Below are positions 8,328 through 17,383 of a stretch of 64,000 nt of DNA, in pieces. Each line of letters starts with the position of its first letter. Positions within the stretch are counted from its first letter, which is position 1. The DNA lies in contig NZ_JAPEMB010000001.1 in the NCBI RefSeq assembly GCF_026343125.1, positions 4,097,501-4,161,500 on the forward strand. The letters run 5' to 3'. The translations under genes and the position numbers were made by a program. Below the pieces are notes generated by a model that saw nothing but the letters and a program-made list of their open reading frames with translations, did not search any database and had not been told where the DNA came from. The stretch comes from Streptomyces sp. NBC_00094 (lineage in GTDB: Bacteria; Actinomycetota; Actinomycetes; Streptomycetales; Streptomycetaceae).

Positions 8328-10097
8328 ATGACCATTCAGGATGCACGCACGCCTGCCTCCGACCAGGAAGGCCGCACGCCGGGCTGGCACAAGGGGTACG
8401 TCGAGGGTTCGCGCCCCGACCTCCGGGTTCCCGTCCGGCAGGTGCACCTCACCAACGGCAAGGACGTGACGCTGTACGACACGTCCGGTCCGTACACCGA
8501 CCCCACCATCGACACCGACGTACGGCGGGGCCTGCCGCCGCTGCGCGAGAACTGGATCATCGCGCGCGGCGACACCGAGGAGTACGCGGGCCGCCCCGCC
8601 CGCCCCGAGGACGACGGCATCAAGCACACGTCGCCGCGCGGCGGCGGGCTCAAGAACCTCGACGCCGTCTTCCCCGGCCGCCCGCGCCTGCCGCGCCGCG
8701 GCCGCGACGGCCAGGCGGTGACACAGCTCGCGTACGCCCGCCGGGGGGAGATCACCCCGGAGATGGAGTACGTCGCGATCCGCGAGAACGTCTCCCCCGA
8801 GGTCGTACGGGAGGAGATCGCCGCGGGCCGCGCCGTGCTTCCGGCGAACGTGAACCACCCGGAGATCGAGCCGATGATCATCGGCAAGCGGTTCCTGGTG
8901 AAGGTCAACGCCAACATCGGCAACTCCGCCGTCACCTCCTCCATCGAGGAGGAGGTGGAGAAGATGACCTGGGCGACCAAGTGGGGCGCGGACACGGTCA
9001 TGGACCTGTCCACCGGCCGCAACATCCACACCACCCGCGAGTGGGTGCTGCGCAACTCCCCCGTGCCGATCGGCACCGTGCCGCTGTACCAGGCCCTGGA
9101 GAAGGTCGACGGCAGGGCCGAGGACCTGACCTGGGAGATCTACAAGGACACGGTCATCGAGCAGGCCGAGCAGGGCGTCGACTACATGACGGTGCACGCC
9201 GGCGTGCTCCTGCCGTACGTGCCGCTCACCGCGCGCCGCAAGACCGGCATCGTCTCGCGCGGCGGCTCGATCATGGCCGCCTGGTGTCTCGCGCACCACA
9301 AGGAGAACTTCCTCTACACGAACTTCGAGGAGCTCTGCGAGATCCTGGCGGCGTACGACGTCACGTACTCGCTCGGCGACGGTCTGCGCCCCGGCTCGAT
9401 CGCGGACGCCAACGACGAGGCGCAGTTCGCGGAGCTGCGCACGCTCGGCGAGCTGAACACGATCGCCAAGCGGCACAACGTGCAGACGATGATCGAGGGC
9501 CCGGGCCACGTCCCGATGCACAAGATCAAGGAGAACATCGACCTCCAGCAGGAGATCTGCGAGGAGGCGCCGTTCTACACGCTCGGCCCGCTGACGACGG
9601 ACGTGGCGCCCGCCTACGACCACATCACCTCGGGCATCGGCGCGGCGATGATCGCCTGGTGGGGCACGGCGATGCTCTGCTACGTCACGCCCAAGGAGCA
9701 CCTGGGCCTGCCCAACAAGGACGACGTGAAGACGGGCGTCATCACGTACAAGATCGCGGCCCACGCGGCGGACCTCGCCAAGGGGCACCCGGGCGCGCAG
9801 GACTGGGACGACGCGCTCTCGGACGCGCGGTTCGAGTTCCGCTGGGAGGACCAGTTCAACCTGGCGCTCGACCCGGTCACCGCGCGCGAGTTCCACGATG
9901 AGACGCTGCCCGCGGAGCCCGCGAAGACCGCGCACTTCTGCTCGATGTGCGGCCCGAAGTTCTGCTCGATGAAGATCTCCCAGGACATCCGGCGTGAGCA
10001 CGGCGGGACGCAGCAGGAGATCGAGGCGGGGATGGCGGAGAAGTCGAAGGAGTTCGCGGAGAGCGGGAACCGCGTCTACCTGCCGCTGGCGGACTGA
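8328..10097 (+). CDS. thiC: Phosphomethylpyrimidine synthase ThiC
   Basis: A 589-residue ThiC, which converts 5-aminoimidazole ribotide to HMP-phosphate in thiamine biosynthesis using a radical SAM mechanism. The C-terminal cluster motif C-x2-C-x4-C is clear (FCSMCGPKFCSMKI). Family blocks such as GTVPLYQALEK, DYMTVHAGV, SRGGSIMAAW and EGPGHVPMHKI are intact. It is preceded directly by a TPP riboswitch and followed by a strong terminator, so it is a monocistronic, thiamine-repressed gene. Confidence 0.98.
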   Translation: MTIQDARTPASDQEGRTPGWHKGYVEGSRPDLRVPVRQVHLTNGKDVTLYDTSGPYTDPTIDTDVRRGLPPLRENWIIARGDTEEYAGRPARPEDDGIKHTSPRGGGLKNLDAVFPGRPRLPRRGRDGQAVTQLAYARRGEITPEMEYVAIRENVSPEVVREEIAAGRAVLPANVNHPEIEPMIIGKRFLVKVNANIGNSAVTSSIEEEVEKMTWATKWGADTVMDLSTGRNIHTTREWVLRNSPVPIGTVPLYQALEKVDGRAEDLTWEIYKDTVIEQAEQGVDYMTVHAGVLLPYVPLTARRKTGIVSRGGSIMAAWCLAHHKENFLYTNFEELCEILAAYDVTYSLGDGLRPGSIADANDEAQFAELRTLGELNTIAKRHNVQTMIEGPGHVPMHKIKENIDLQQEICEEAPFYTLGPLTTDVAPAYDHITSGIGAAMIAWWGTAMLCYVTPKEHLGLPNKDDVKTGVITYKIAAHAADLAKGHPGAQDWDDALSDARFEFRWEDQFNLALDPVTAREFHDETLPAEPAKTAHFCSMCGPKFCSMKISQDIRREHGGTQQEIEAGMAEKSKEFAESGNRVYLPLAD

Positions 10098-10116
10098 CCT
10101 CGGCGGTCACTGAGCA

Positions 10117-10158
10117 GGCACCGGCCCGCGACCCACGGGGGAGTCGCGGGCCGGTGCC
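10117..10158. terminator. Bidirectional terminator after thiC
   Basis: A long perfect stem of 16 bases (GGCACCGGCCCGCGAC pairing with GTCGCGGGCCGGTGCC) with a 10-base loop separates convergent thiC and the downstream membrane-protein gene, whose stop codon is only 5 bases away. Confidence 0.9.
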
Positions 10159-10162
10159 GTTG

Positions 10163-10798
10163 TCACGGGGCGGGGTCGTCATCCCGGTGTGTGGCGGCGA
10201 GGGCGTCGCGGAGGAACGGGAGGATGCCCCGCTCCAACAGGGCGAGCTGCCAGGCCTCGCGGGCGCGGCTCAGTTCGTCGTCCGGCGCAGGGCCGGTCGT
10301 GACCGTCGCGGTCGGGCTGTTGCGGAGGGCGGTCCTGAGGAGGCCGGCGGCCGCGCAGAGCAGGCCGGCGGCGGCGATCGCGCCGAAGACCAGACCGGCC
10401 GTCAGCAGCGTCGCACCGAACACCACGGTGGGGGCGACGGTGTGCAGGACCGCGCCGACCAGCAGGAAGATGAAGGCGGCCGACCCGGCGAGGACGGGGA
10501 CCATGACGGTGACGATGGCGACGACGCCCGCGCCGGAGCCGTCCTGCGGGTCGGGTACGCGGGTGGCGACCGCGATACGGCTCTGCTCGCGCACCTTCAC
10601 GAAGTGGTCGTACTCGCTCGACGCCGCGGTGGTGATCAGCGCCGTCGCGTTCACGGCCATGGAACGCAGCTGTGCGACGGTGAGCCGGGTCCCGACTCCG
10701 GCGAGATCCGGACGTGCGTGGGTGGTGCTCAGTGCGTCGTCGAGGACCCGCTCGTACTCGGCGCGGTCCTCGGTCAGCAGGTACGGAGCCACGTTCAT
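10163..10798 (-). CDS. Hypothetical two-helix membrane protein
   Basis: A 211-residue protein without a family I can name. The N-terminal 80 residues are soluble and mixed-charge. Two long hydrophobic segments follow (VVAIVTVMVPVLAGSAAFIFLL and the ATLLTAGLVFGAIAAAGLLCAAAGLL region), with a cytoplasmic, acidic C-terminal helix (EAWQLALLERGILPFLRDAL). The Met at 10798 was preferred over the one at 10804 because a GGGGG ribosome site is correctly spaced only for the former. Confidence 0.7.
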   Translation of the reverse strand: MNVAPYLLTEDRAEYERVLDDALSTTHARPDLAGVGTRLTVAQLRSMAVNATALITTAASSEYDHFVKVREQSRIAVATRVPDPQDGSGAGVVAIVTVMVPVLAGSAAFIFLLVGAVLHTVAPTVVFGATLLTAGLVFGAIAAAGLLCAAAGLLRTALRNSPTATVTTGPAPDDELSRAREAWQLALLERGILPFLRDALAATHRDDDPAP

Positions 10799-10963
10799 GT
10801 GCATCCCCCGATGCTCCGTAGGCCCGGATCAGCCGTGGGGAACGGTCGGCCGGGCGGAAACGGAGGAGAGCCTGCTACGGATGGTCCGATGGTATTGCGG
10901 TGACGCCACGGGCTGACAGGGTGTTTCCGGAAATCGCCTTCCCCGGATGCGCAGGGTTATGCG

Positions 10964-12403
10964 TCAGCTGTTCAGGGGGAGTTGGACGACCAGCAGCTTT
11001 CCGGCCATGGTCACCCCGCCGTCCATGGCGATCGCGAGCCCGTCCGCGTACACGTGCGGTCCGTCGACGATCGGGCCTCCGCTGCCCTCGCCCTCCTCCG
11101 TGCCGACCTGGCCGAGGAGGTACGGGATGGGGCTGTGGCCGTGCACGATCCGGCGGCCGCCGTAGGTGGAGAGCAGCTCCTGGACGGCCTGCGGTCCGCC
11201 CTCGTCGCGGAACGCGAAGCGCTTGGTGAACTTCCGGAACACGTCCCAGACCTCGTCGGCGTCGCTCCGGGTGAGGATCTCGTGGACCGTCTCGTTGACG
11301 TCCTCGATGGTCTCGCCGTATTCGAGGTACGCGGTGGTGTCGGAGTGCAGGAGGAGGTGGTCGTCCTCCAGGACCACGGCGTCGAGCCGGGACATCCACT
11401 GGAGGTGGACGTCCTGGAGGCGGTCCATGTCGTGCTTCTGGCCGCCGTTGAGCAGCCAGGCGGCCTGGAAGGTGGCCGTGCCCGCGCCCGAGTGGACCGG
11501 GGTGTCGCCGAAGCGCTTGGCGCCGATGAGCAGCAGTTCGTGGTTGCCCATGAGGGCCTTGCAGTAGCCGCCGGCGGCGGCGGCCTCGGCGGACAGTCGC
11601 ATGACGAGGTCGATGACGCCGATGCCGTCGGGGCCGCGGTCGGTGAAGTCGCCGAGGAACCACAGCCGGGCGTTGCCCGCGGCCCAGCCGCCGTTCTCGT
11701 CGACGAGGCCCTGGGCGCGCAGGGCGGCCACGAGCTCGTCGAGGTAGCCGTGGACGTCGCCGACGACGTAGAGCGGGCCCGGTCCGTCGCCGGTGGTGAC
11801 GGCGGCGGGCGCGGTGGTGGCGTCGGGGGTGACCGGGACCTGGACGGTGTCGACGCGCTTGATGACCGGGAGGTCGCGCTCGGTCGGGGTGTAGCCCTCC
11901 GGCGGCTCGCCGGCGGGGAAGGCGCTGCCGGGGTGGCCGGTGGCGACGGAGACGATGGAGGACCCGCCGGCGGCGGGGTACGCGGGGGCGAGGCGACGGC
12001 CCAGGAGAAGGGTCGGGTCGGCGGGCGCCGGCGCGGGGGTGGGCTCGCTCGCAGCGGCCTCGGCGGGCGGTGCGGATGCGGATGCCGGTGCCGGTGCCGG
12101 TGCGGATGCCGGCGCGGGCGCGGCGGTCGGCATGGGCGCGGCGGTCGGCATGGGCGGGGCGGCGAAGAGGGCGTCGACCGGGACGGCTTCGACCGGCGAG
12201 GGTGCGACCGGCGGAGGCGTGACCGGTGGCGGCGCGACCGGCGGCGGGCCGGCGGGTGGGAGGTGCTCGCCCGGCGGAGCGTTCTCCGCGGACGACGGCT
12301 CGACGGCATGGCCCTGTACGGGCACGCGGGCGTACGGCGGTACGCGGAAGTCACGCAATGTCGCCGTGCGCACCACGGGCTCCTGCCCGGCCCCCTGAGT
12401 CAT
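10964..12403 (-). CDS. Metallophosphoesterase with long Pro/Ala-rich N-terminal region
   Basis: A calcineurin-like phosphoesterase of 479 residues. The catalytic domain occupies about residues 200-479 and shows all metal-binding motifs: GDVHGYLDEL, GDFTDRGPDG, GNHELL and, late, IVHGHSPIPYL, with a final DGG. The first ~190 residues are low-complexity and Pro/Ala-rich with tandem VAPPPVTPPP and ASAPAPAP units, suggesting a flexible linker. The start (MTQGAGQEP) is at 12403, chosen because upstream codons look non-coding. The substrate is not deducible; PPP-type protein or nucleotide phosphatase activity is likely. Confidence 0.85.
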   Translation of the reverse strand: MTQGAGQEPVVRTATLRDFRVPPYARVPVQGHAVEPSSAENAPPGEHLPPAGPPPVAPPPVTPPPVAPSPVEAVPVDALFAAPPMPTAAPMPTAAPAPASAPAPAPASASAPPAEAAASEPTPAPAPADPTLLLGRRLAPAYPAAGGSSIVSVATGHPGSAFPAGEPPEGYTPTERDLPVIKRVDTVQVPVTPDATTAPAAVTTGDGPGPLYVVGDVHGYLDELVAALRAQGLVDENGGWAAGNARLWFLGDFTDRGPDGIGVIDLVMRLSAEAAAAGGYCKALMGNHELLLIGAKRFGDTPVHSGAGTATFQAAWLLNGGQKHDMDRLQDVHLQWMSRLDAVVLEDDHLLLHSDTTAYLEYGETIEDVNETVHEILTRSDADEVWDVFRKFTKRFAFRDEGGPQAVQELLSTYGGRRIVHGHSPIPYLLGQVGTEEGEGSGGPIVDGPHVYADGLAIAMDGGVTMAGKLLVVQLPLNS

Positions 12404-12668
12404 GGACCCCTCCACCACCGTCGCGATGCCCTGCACATCGCGGACCGGCCTGGTCGGGGTGGTCCGCGGTGTCGTCCGCCCATCATAGGAATGAGGGTCC
12501 TCCTGTGTGACGCACCAGGGGTGGTGAATCCGGGTCCACTCCGGGTTCACCGGTTGTTTCGCCCGAATTGAGAAGGTCCAGTCCAGGGTTGAGGCCGGTG
12601 TGGTCACCGGTTTCGCCGCCCCGGCCCACGGGCAGGGGGCGGGGCGGCGGTTTCGGTGGGTCGTTCGG

Positions 12669-13775
12669 TCAGTCCTTCGCGGGTGAGCGCGGGGGGCTGA
12701 CCGTGGTGCGCGGCGAGCGCCGCTGTGAGGACGTGCGGACGATGAGTTCGGTCGGTATCACCTGCTCGACCGGTCCGTCGGTATCGATCCCCTCGATGGC
12801 GTCGATGAGGAGCTGGACGACGGCCGTGCCGATCCTGCGGGGCTTGAGCGAGAGCGTCGTGATGGGCGGTTCGGTGGTGGCGTAGACGGTGGACTCGCTG
12901 CAGCAGACCAGCAGCAGGTCCTCCGGGACGCGCAGCCCGTAGCGGCGCGCGGCCGCGAGCAGATCGGTTCCGTTGGGGTCGAAGAGGCCGTACACGGCGT
13001 CGGGTCGGTCCGGGCGGGCGAGCAGCCGGTCGGCCGCGACGGCGCCCGCGCACGGATCGTGCGCCGGATAGGCCTCGTAGACGGGGTCCTGGCCCACCCG
13101 CTCGCACCAGTTGAGGTACGCGGTGGTGGACAGGCGGGTGTACGTGTCGGTGGTGGTTCCGGTGAGGAGGCCGATCCGGCGGGCGCCGGCGTCGGCGAGG
13201 TGGTCGAGCAGATCGAGTACGGCGGCTTCGTGGTCGTTGTCGACCCAGGCGGTGACCGGAAGGGTGCCGGCGGGGCGCCCGTCGGAGACGACGGGGAGGC
13301 CCTGCCGGACCAGTTCGGTCACGACCGGGTCGTGGTCGGAGGGGTCGATGACGACGGTGCCGTCGAGGGCGACGTTCGACCAGACGTCATGGCGGGAGGT
13401 GGCGGGGAGGATGACCAGGGCGTAGCCCCGGGCGAGTGCCGCCGATGTGGCTGCTCTGGCCATCTCCGCGAAGTAGGCGAATTCGGTGAAGGTGAAAGGT
13501 TCATCCCCGTACGTGGTCACGGTGAGGCCGATGAGTCCCGACTTGCCCGTACGGAGCGTGCGGGCCGCCGCGGATGGGCGGTAGCCCAGCCGGTCGGCGA
13601 CCTCGCGGACGTGGCGGCGGGTGGCGTCCGGGAGTCGGCCCTTGCCGTTGAGCGCGTCGGAGACAGTCGTGATGGAGACCCCGGCGGCTGCGGCCACGTC
13701 CCGGATGCCTGCCCGGCCCTGCCGGCTTCCCCGGGTCTGTGCCCGGCTCACCTGGTGCTTCCCTGCTGCTGTCAT
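12669..13775 (-). CDS. LacI-family transcriptional regulator
   Basis: A 368-residue LacI/GalR regulator. The N-terminal HTH with hinge helix is clear (IRDVAAAAGVSITTVSDALN, then RLGYRPSAAARTLRTGKSG). A periplasmic-binding-like sensor domain follows with LFDPNGTDLLAAARRYGLRVPEDLLLV. It has no sugar-transport neighbours; flanking genes are a metallophosphoesterase downstream and divergent hisC upstream. The inducer is unknown. The start at 13775 (MTAAGKHQ) keeps a short basic N-terminal arm. Confidence 0.9.
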   Translation of the reverse strand: MTAAGKHQVSRAQTRGSRQGRAGIRDVAAAAGVSITTVSDALNGKGRLPDATRRHVREVADRLGYRPSAAARTLRTGKSGLIGLTVTTYGDEPFTFTEFAYFAEMARAATSAALARGYALVILPATSRHDVWSNVALDGTVVIDPSDHDPVVTELVRQGLPVVSDGRPAGTLPVTAWVDNDHEAAVLDLLDHLADAGARRIGLLTGTTTDTYTRLSTTAYLNWCERVGQDPVYEAYPAHDPCAGAVAADRLLARPDRPDAVYGLFDPNGTDLLAAARRYGLRVPEDLLLVCCSESTVYATTEPPITTLSLKPRRIGTAVVQLLIDAIEGIDTDGPVEQVIPTELIVRTSSQRRSPRTTVSPPRSPAKD

Positions 13776-14166
13776 GGCGAGCCGATAGTAGGGCGATGAG
13801 GGGCGGTCGGGACGGCCGCATATGCAGGCATCGACAGGCACGTTTCTGCATGATCGAAAATGGTCAAGGGGCGCTGAATCACAGGTAGTTCAGGGATTCT
13901 CCATGCGACCTGTGGTTGTCGAGCGGTGTCGACCTGGCGAAGGGGCGAGGTCTCGAAGAGGTCTCAACTCACCTCTACGGGGGATGCGCGCCACGGCGCT
14001 CGCCACCAGCGCGCGCCACCCGAGTGCGCGCTCCCCCTCTGCGCGGGAGGGTGCGGGACGGTATCCACAGCGTGTCCCTCCTGTTGTCCACAGGCCATTC
14101 GCAGCGGAGGCGAATCCTCATAAGGTGAGGAGTATTGGCGGTACGGATGGTCGAGGAGGCCACACT
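13776..14166. promoter_or_regulatory. Divergent intergenic region between LacI gene and hisC
   Basis: About 390 bases without a supported gene. It must hold the promoters of the LacI regulator (leftward) and hisC (rightward). It contains two DnaA-box-like 9-mers (annotated separately) near the hisC end, a short AT-richer stretch around 13840-13880, and an AAGGTGAGGAG ribosome-site-like sequence before the hisC GTG. Confidence 0.5.
14061..14092 (+). other. Pair of DnaA-box-like 9-mers upstream of hisC
   Basis: TTGTCCACA at 14084-14092 matches exactly the DnaA box preferred by Streptomyces DnaA. GTATCCACA at 14061-14069 differs at the first base from the YY(G/A/C)TCCACA consensus. The two lie 14 bases apart on the same strand in non-coding DNA. 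Confidence 0.55.
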
Positions 14167-15261
14167 GTGAGCGAGACCAGCGGGACGAGCACCGGCAGCC
14201 CCAAGCTGCGAGCCGAGCTGGACGGCGTCCCCACCTACAAGCCGGGCAAGCCGGCGGCCGCGGGCGGGCCCGTGGCCTTCAAGCTGTCCTCCAACGAGAA
14301 CCCCTATCCGCCGCTGCCCGGGGTCATGGAGAGCACGCTGGCCGCCGCCGCGAACTTCAACCGCTACCCGGACATGGCCTGCACGGCTCTGATGGAGGAG
14401 CTCGCCGACCGCTTCGGCGTGCCGGTCTCGCACATCGCGACGGGCACGGGCTCGGTCGGGGTCGCGCAGTCGCTGCTCCAGGCCACCTCGGGCCCGGGCG
14501 ACGAGGTGATCTACGCCTGGCGCTCCTTCGAGGCGTACCCGATCATCACGCAGATCAGCGGGGCCACCTCGGTACAGGTGCCGCTGACCGACGGCGATGT
14601 GCACGACCTCGACGCGATGGCCGCGGCGATCACCGACCGGACCCGGCTGATCTTCGTCTGCAACCCCAACAACCCCACGGGCACCGCGGTCGGCCGGGCC
14701 GAGCTGGAGCGCTTCCTCGACCGGGTGCCCTCCGACGTCCTGGTCGTCATCGACGAGGCGTACAAGGAGTTCGTCCGCGACACCGACGTCCCGGACGGCA
14801 TCGAGCTCTACCGCGACCGGCCGAACGTCGCCGTGCTGCGGACGTTCTCCAAGGCGTACGGCCTGGCGGGGCTGCGGGTCGGCTTCGCGATCGCCCACGA
14901 GCCGGTGGCGGCTGCGCTGCGCAAGACGGCGGTGCCGTTCGGGGTGAGCCAGCTGGCGCAGGACGCGGCGGTGGCCTCGCTGCGGGCCGAGGACGAACTG
15001 CTCGGCCGGGTCGGCTCGCTGGTGAGCGAGCGCGAGCGGGTCCACGCCGGGCTCGTGGCCCAGGGCTGGACCGTGCCGGACACCCAGGCGAACTTCGTCT
15101 GGCTGCGGCTCGGTGAGCGGACGATGGACTTCGCGGCGGAGTGCGAGCGGCACGGAGTGATGGTGCGGCCGTTCGCGGGCGAGGGCGTGCGCGTCACGAT
15201 CGGTGAGACCGAGGCGAACGACCTGTTCCTGAAGGCGGCTGAGGGCTTCCGCAAGGGTTAG
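14167..15261 (+). CDS. hisC: HisC-type histidinol-phosphate/aromatic aminotransferase
   Basis: A 364-residue fold-type I aminotransferase. The motifs are FKLSSNENPYPPLP (N-terminal substrate arm), FVCNPNNPTGT, VIDEAYKEF and the PLP Lys in RTFSKAYGLAGLRVG, with the C-terminal Arg in VRVTIGETEAN. It transfers an amino group between glutamate and histidinol phosphate or aromatic keto acids. It is not in a his operon here, so it is probably the second HisC/aromatic aminotransferase copy typical of actinobacteria. It starts at GTG with an upstream GGTGAGGAG. Confidence 0.85.
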   Translation: MSETSGTSTGSPKLRAELDGVPTYKPGKPAAAGGPVAFKLSSNENPYPPLPGVMESTLAAAANFNRYPDMACTALMEELADRFGVPVSHIATGTGSVGVAQSLLQATSGPGDEVIYAWRSFEAYPIITQISGATSVQVPLTDGDVHDLDAMAAAITDRTRLIFVCNPNNPTGTAVGRAELERFLDRVPSDVLVVIDEAYKEFVRDTDVPDGIELYRDRPNVAVLRTFSKAYGLAGLRVGFAIAHEPVAAALRKTAVPFGVSQLAQDAAVASLRAEDELLGRVGSLVSERERVHAGLVAQGWTVPDTQANFVWLRLGERTMDFAAECERHGVMVRPFAGEGVRVTIGETEANDLFLKAAEGFRKG

Positions 15262-15273
15262 CCCGGAGGCCGG

Positions 15274-15654
15274 TCAGCCGGAGACGAGCTCTACGCGGAT
15301 CGGGTCGCCGTCCCTGACGGTGGCCAGGATCCGCGGGTCGCCGTCCAGCGCGCCCAGGAGGTTGCAGGGGCTCGCGAGCCGGCATTCCTCGCCCCGGGAG
15401 ATCGGGGTCGGGCCGTAGGGGAGGGCGAGAGCGTCGCCGTCCGTCCAGAAGGCCACCGTGCCAGGGTCCACGACCTGGCGTGCCCCGTCCTCGACGGGGA
15501 CGGAGACCGGAGTGTCGAAGTAGACCTCCTCGCCCCAGGTCCGGGCGGTGGAGGAGATCGGGAGAACCCCCGCGAGCGCCGTGCTCGTGGGGGTTTTCTC
15601 GAGGGTGGCCGTGGTGTGTCCGGCCGGCCAGGAGATGCGTATCCGAAGGGTCAT
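15274..15654 (-). CDS. Cyclophilin-like-fold hypothetical protein
   Basis: A 126-residue, all-beta protein. The pattern MTLRIRISWPAGHTTATLEKTPT, then WGEEVYFDTPVSVP and VAFWTDGDALALPYGPTPIS resembles the small cyclophilin-like-fold proteins (TM1367-like; LP-x2-G-x-W-G-E-E-V-YF). The family is not a proven prolyl isomerase and its role is unknown. It lies convergent to hisC with 12 bases between stops. Confidence 0.72.
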   Translation of the reverse strand: MTLRIRISWPAGHTTATLEKTPTSTALAGVLPISSTARTWGEEVYFDTPVSVPVEDGARQVVDPGTVAFWTDGDALALPYGPTPISRGEECRLASPCNLLGALDGDPRILATVRDGDPIRVELVSG

Positions 15655-15757
15655 GCCGGGATTCAACAATATGTTGAAGGTCCTGGGAAGAGGCGACCTT
15701 CGGTGGAGGGACCCCGACTGAAGGTACGGATTTCGTATGAGCCATAATGCTTGTGAA

Positions 15758-15773
15758 TGTGAACGCGTTCACA
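15758..15773. promoter_or_regulatory. Rex operator upstream of cydA
   Basis: A perfect 16-base palindrome, TGTGAACGCGTTCACA, lies about 85 bases before the cydA start. It fits the Streptomyces Rex operator TGTGAAC-N2-GTTCACA exactly. Rex represses cyd genes when NADH is low and releases DNA when the NADH/NAD ratio rises under oxygen limitation; cydABCD is a known Rex target in S. coelicolor. Confidence 0.93.
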
Positions 15774-15856
15774 AGCGTGTCCCGGTTCATCCCTTAATTG
15801 GTGGGATTAACGGGGCAAACTGCCGATGTGACCACGGCGAGTAAGGAGAAAACGAC

Positions 15857-17365
15857 GTGGACCTCGCTCTTGCGCCAGAGACTCTGGCGCGCTGGCAGTT
15901 CGGCATCACCACCGTCTACCACTTCCTCTTCGTCCCCCTGACGATCTCCCTCGCCGCCCTCACCGCCGGTCTCCAGACGGCCTGGGTGCGGACCGAGAAG
16001 GAGAAGTACCTCAGGGCGACGAAGTTCTGGGGCAAGCTCTTCCTGATCAACATCGCCATGGGTGTCGTCACCGGCATCGTGCAGGAGTTCCAGTTCGGCA
16101 TGAACTGGTCCGACTACTCCCGGTTCGTCGGCGACATCTTCGGTGCCCCGCTCGCCTTCGAGGCGCTCATCGCCTTCTTCTTCGAGTCCACGTTCATCGG
16201 CCTGTGGATCTTCGGCTGGGACAAGCTGCCGAAGAGGATCCACCTCGCCTGCATCTGGATGGTGTCGATCGGCACCATCCTCTCCGCCTACTTCATCCTC
16301 GCGGCGAACTCCTGGATGCAGCACCCCGTCGGGTACCGCATCAACGAGGAACGAGGCCGGGCGGAGCTCACCGACTTCTGGCAGGTGCTCACCCAGAACA
16401 CCGCCCTCACCCAGTTCTTCCACACCATGACGGCGGCGTTCCTGGTCGGCGGCGCGTTCATGGTCGGCATCTCCGCGTTCCACCTGGCGCGCAAGAAGCA
16501 CATCCCGGTGATGCGGACCTCGCTGCGGCTGGGCCTGATCACGCTGATCATCGCCGGCCTCGGCACCGCCATCAGCGGTGACCTGCTCGGCAAGGTCATG
16601 TTCAAGCAGCAGCCGATGAAGATGGCCGCCGCCGAGGCGCTCTGGGACGGCGAGGCGCCCGCGCCCTTCTCGATCTTCGCCTACGGCGATGTCGACAAGG
16701 GCCACAACACGGTCGCCATAGAGATCCCGGGACTCCTGTCCTTCCTCGCGAACGACGACTTCACCTCGTACGTCCCGGGCATCAACGACATCAACAAGGC
16801 CGAGCAGGAGAAGTTCGGCCCCGGCGACTACCGGCCCAACATCCCCGTCGCGTACTGGGGATTCCGCTGGATGATCGGCTTCGGCATGGCCTCGCTGGGC
16901 ATCGGGATGCTCGGCCTCTGGCTGACCCGCAAGAAGTTCATGCTGGCGCCGGGGATGCGGACCGGTGAGGACGAGGTGCCGAACCTGGTCCTGTTCAAGC
17001 GGAAGGCGCTCAGCCCCCGCTTCACGAAGTGGTACTGGATCATCGCCCTCTGGACCATGGGCTTCCCGCTCATCGCCAACTCCTGGGGCTGGATCTTCAC
17101 CGAGATGGGCCGTCAGCCCTGGGTCGTCTACGGCGTGCTGCGCACCCGGGACGCGGTCTCCCCCGGTGTCACCCAGGGCGAGGTGCTCACGTCGATGATC
17201 ATCTTCACCACCCTCTACGCCGTCCTCGCAGTCATCGAGGTCAAGCTCCTCGTCAAGTACGTCAAGGCGGGACCGCCGGAGCTCACCGAGGACGACCTCA
17301 ACCCGCCCACCAAGATCGGCGGGGACTCCCGTGACCCCGACCGGCCCATGGCCTTCTCGTACTGA
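15857..17365 (+). CDS. cydA: Cytochrome bd ubiquinol/menaquinol oxidase subunit I
   Basis: A 502-residue CydA. Expected landmarks are present: the N-terminal haem-ligand His in TTVYHFLFVPLTI, the second His in QFFHTMTAAFLVGG, and the quinol-oxidase signature MGRQPWVVYGVLRT near the C-terminus. It is multi-pass in the plasma membrane and oxidises quinol while reducing O2 with high affinity. The GTG start has a TAAGGAG ribosome site about 10 bases upstream. It is the first gene of the Rex-controlled cydA-cydB-cydDC operon; cydB follows after 18 bases. Confidence 0.97.
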   Translation: MDLALAPETLARWQFGITTVYHFLFVPLTISLAALTAGLQTAWVRTEKEKYLRATKFWGKLFLINIAMGVVTGIVQEFQFGMNWSDYSRFVGDIFGAPLAFEALIAFFFESTFIGLWIFGWDKLPKRIHLACIWMVSIGTILSAYFILAANSWMQHPVGYRINEERGRAELTDFWQVLTQNTALTQFFHTMTAAFLVGGAFMVGISAFHLARKKHIPVMRTSLRLGLITLIIAGLGTAISGDLLGKVMFKQQPMKMAAAEALWDGEAPAPFSIFAYGDVDKGHNTVAIEIPGLLSFLANDDFTSYVPGINDINKAEQEKFGPGDYRPNIPVAYWGFRWMIGFGMASLGIGMLGLWLTRKKFMLAPGMRTGEDEVPNLVLFKRKALSPRFTKWYWIIALWTMGFPLIANSWGWIFTEMGRQPWVVYGVLRTRDAVSPGVTQGEVLTSMIIFTTLYAVLAVIEVKLLVKYVKAGPPELTEDDLNPPTKIGGDSRDPDRPMAFSY

Positions 17366-17383
17366 GGCTCAGGAGATCGAGGC

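Noticed and set aside
13916..14128. Short frames in the LacI-hisC gap
   Set aside because: No ribosome site, no recognisable pattern and overlapping alternatives; more likely regulatory DNA.
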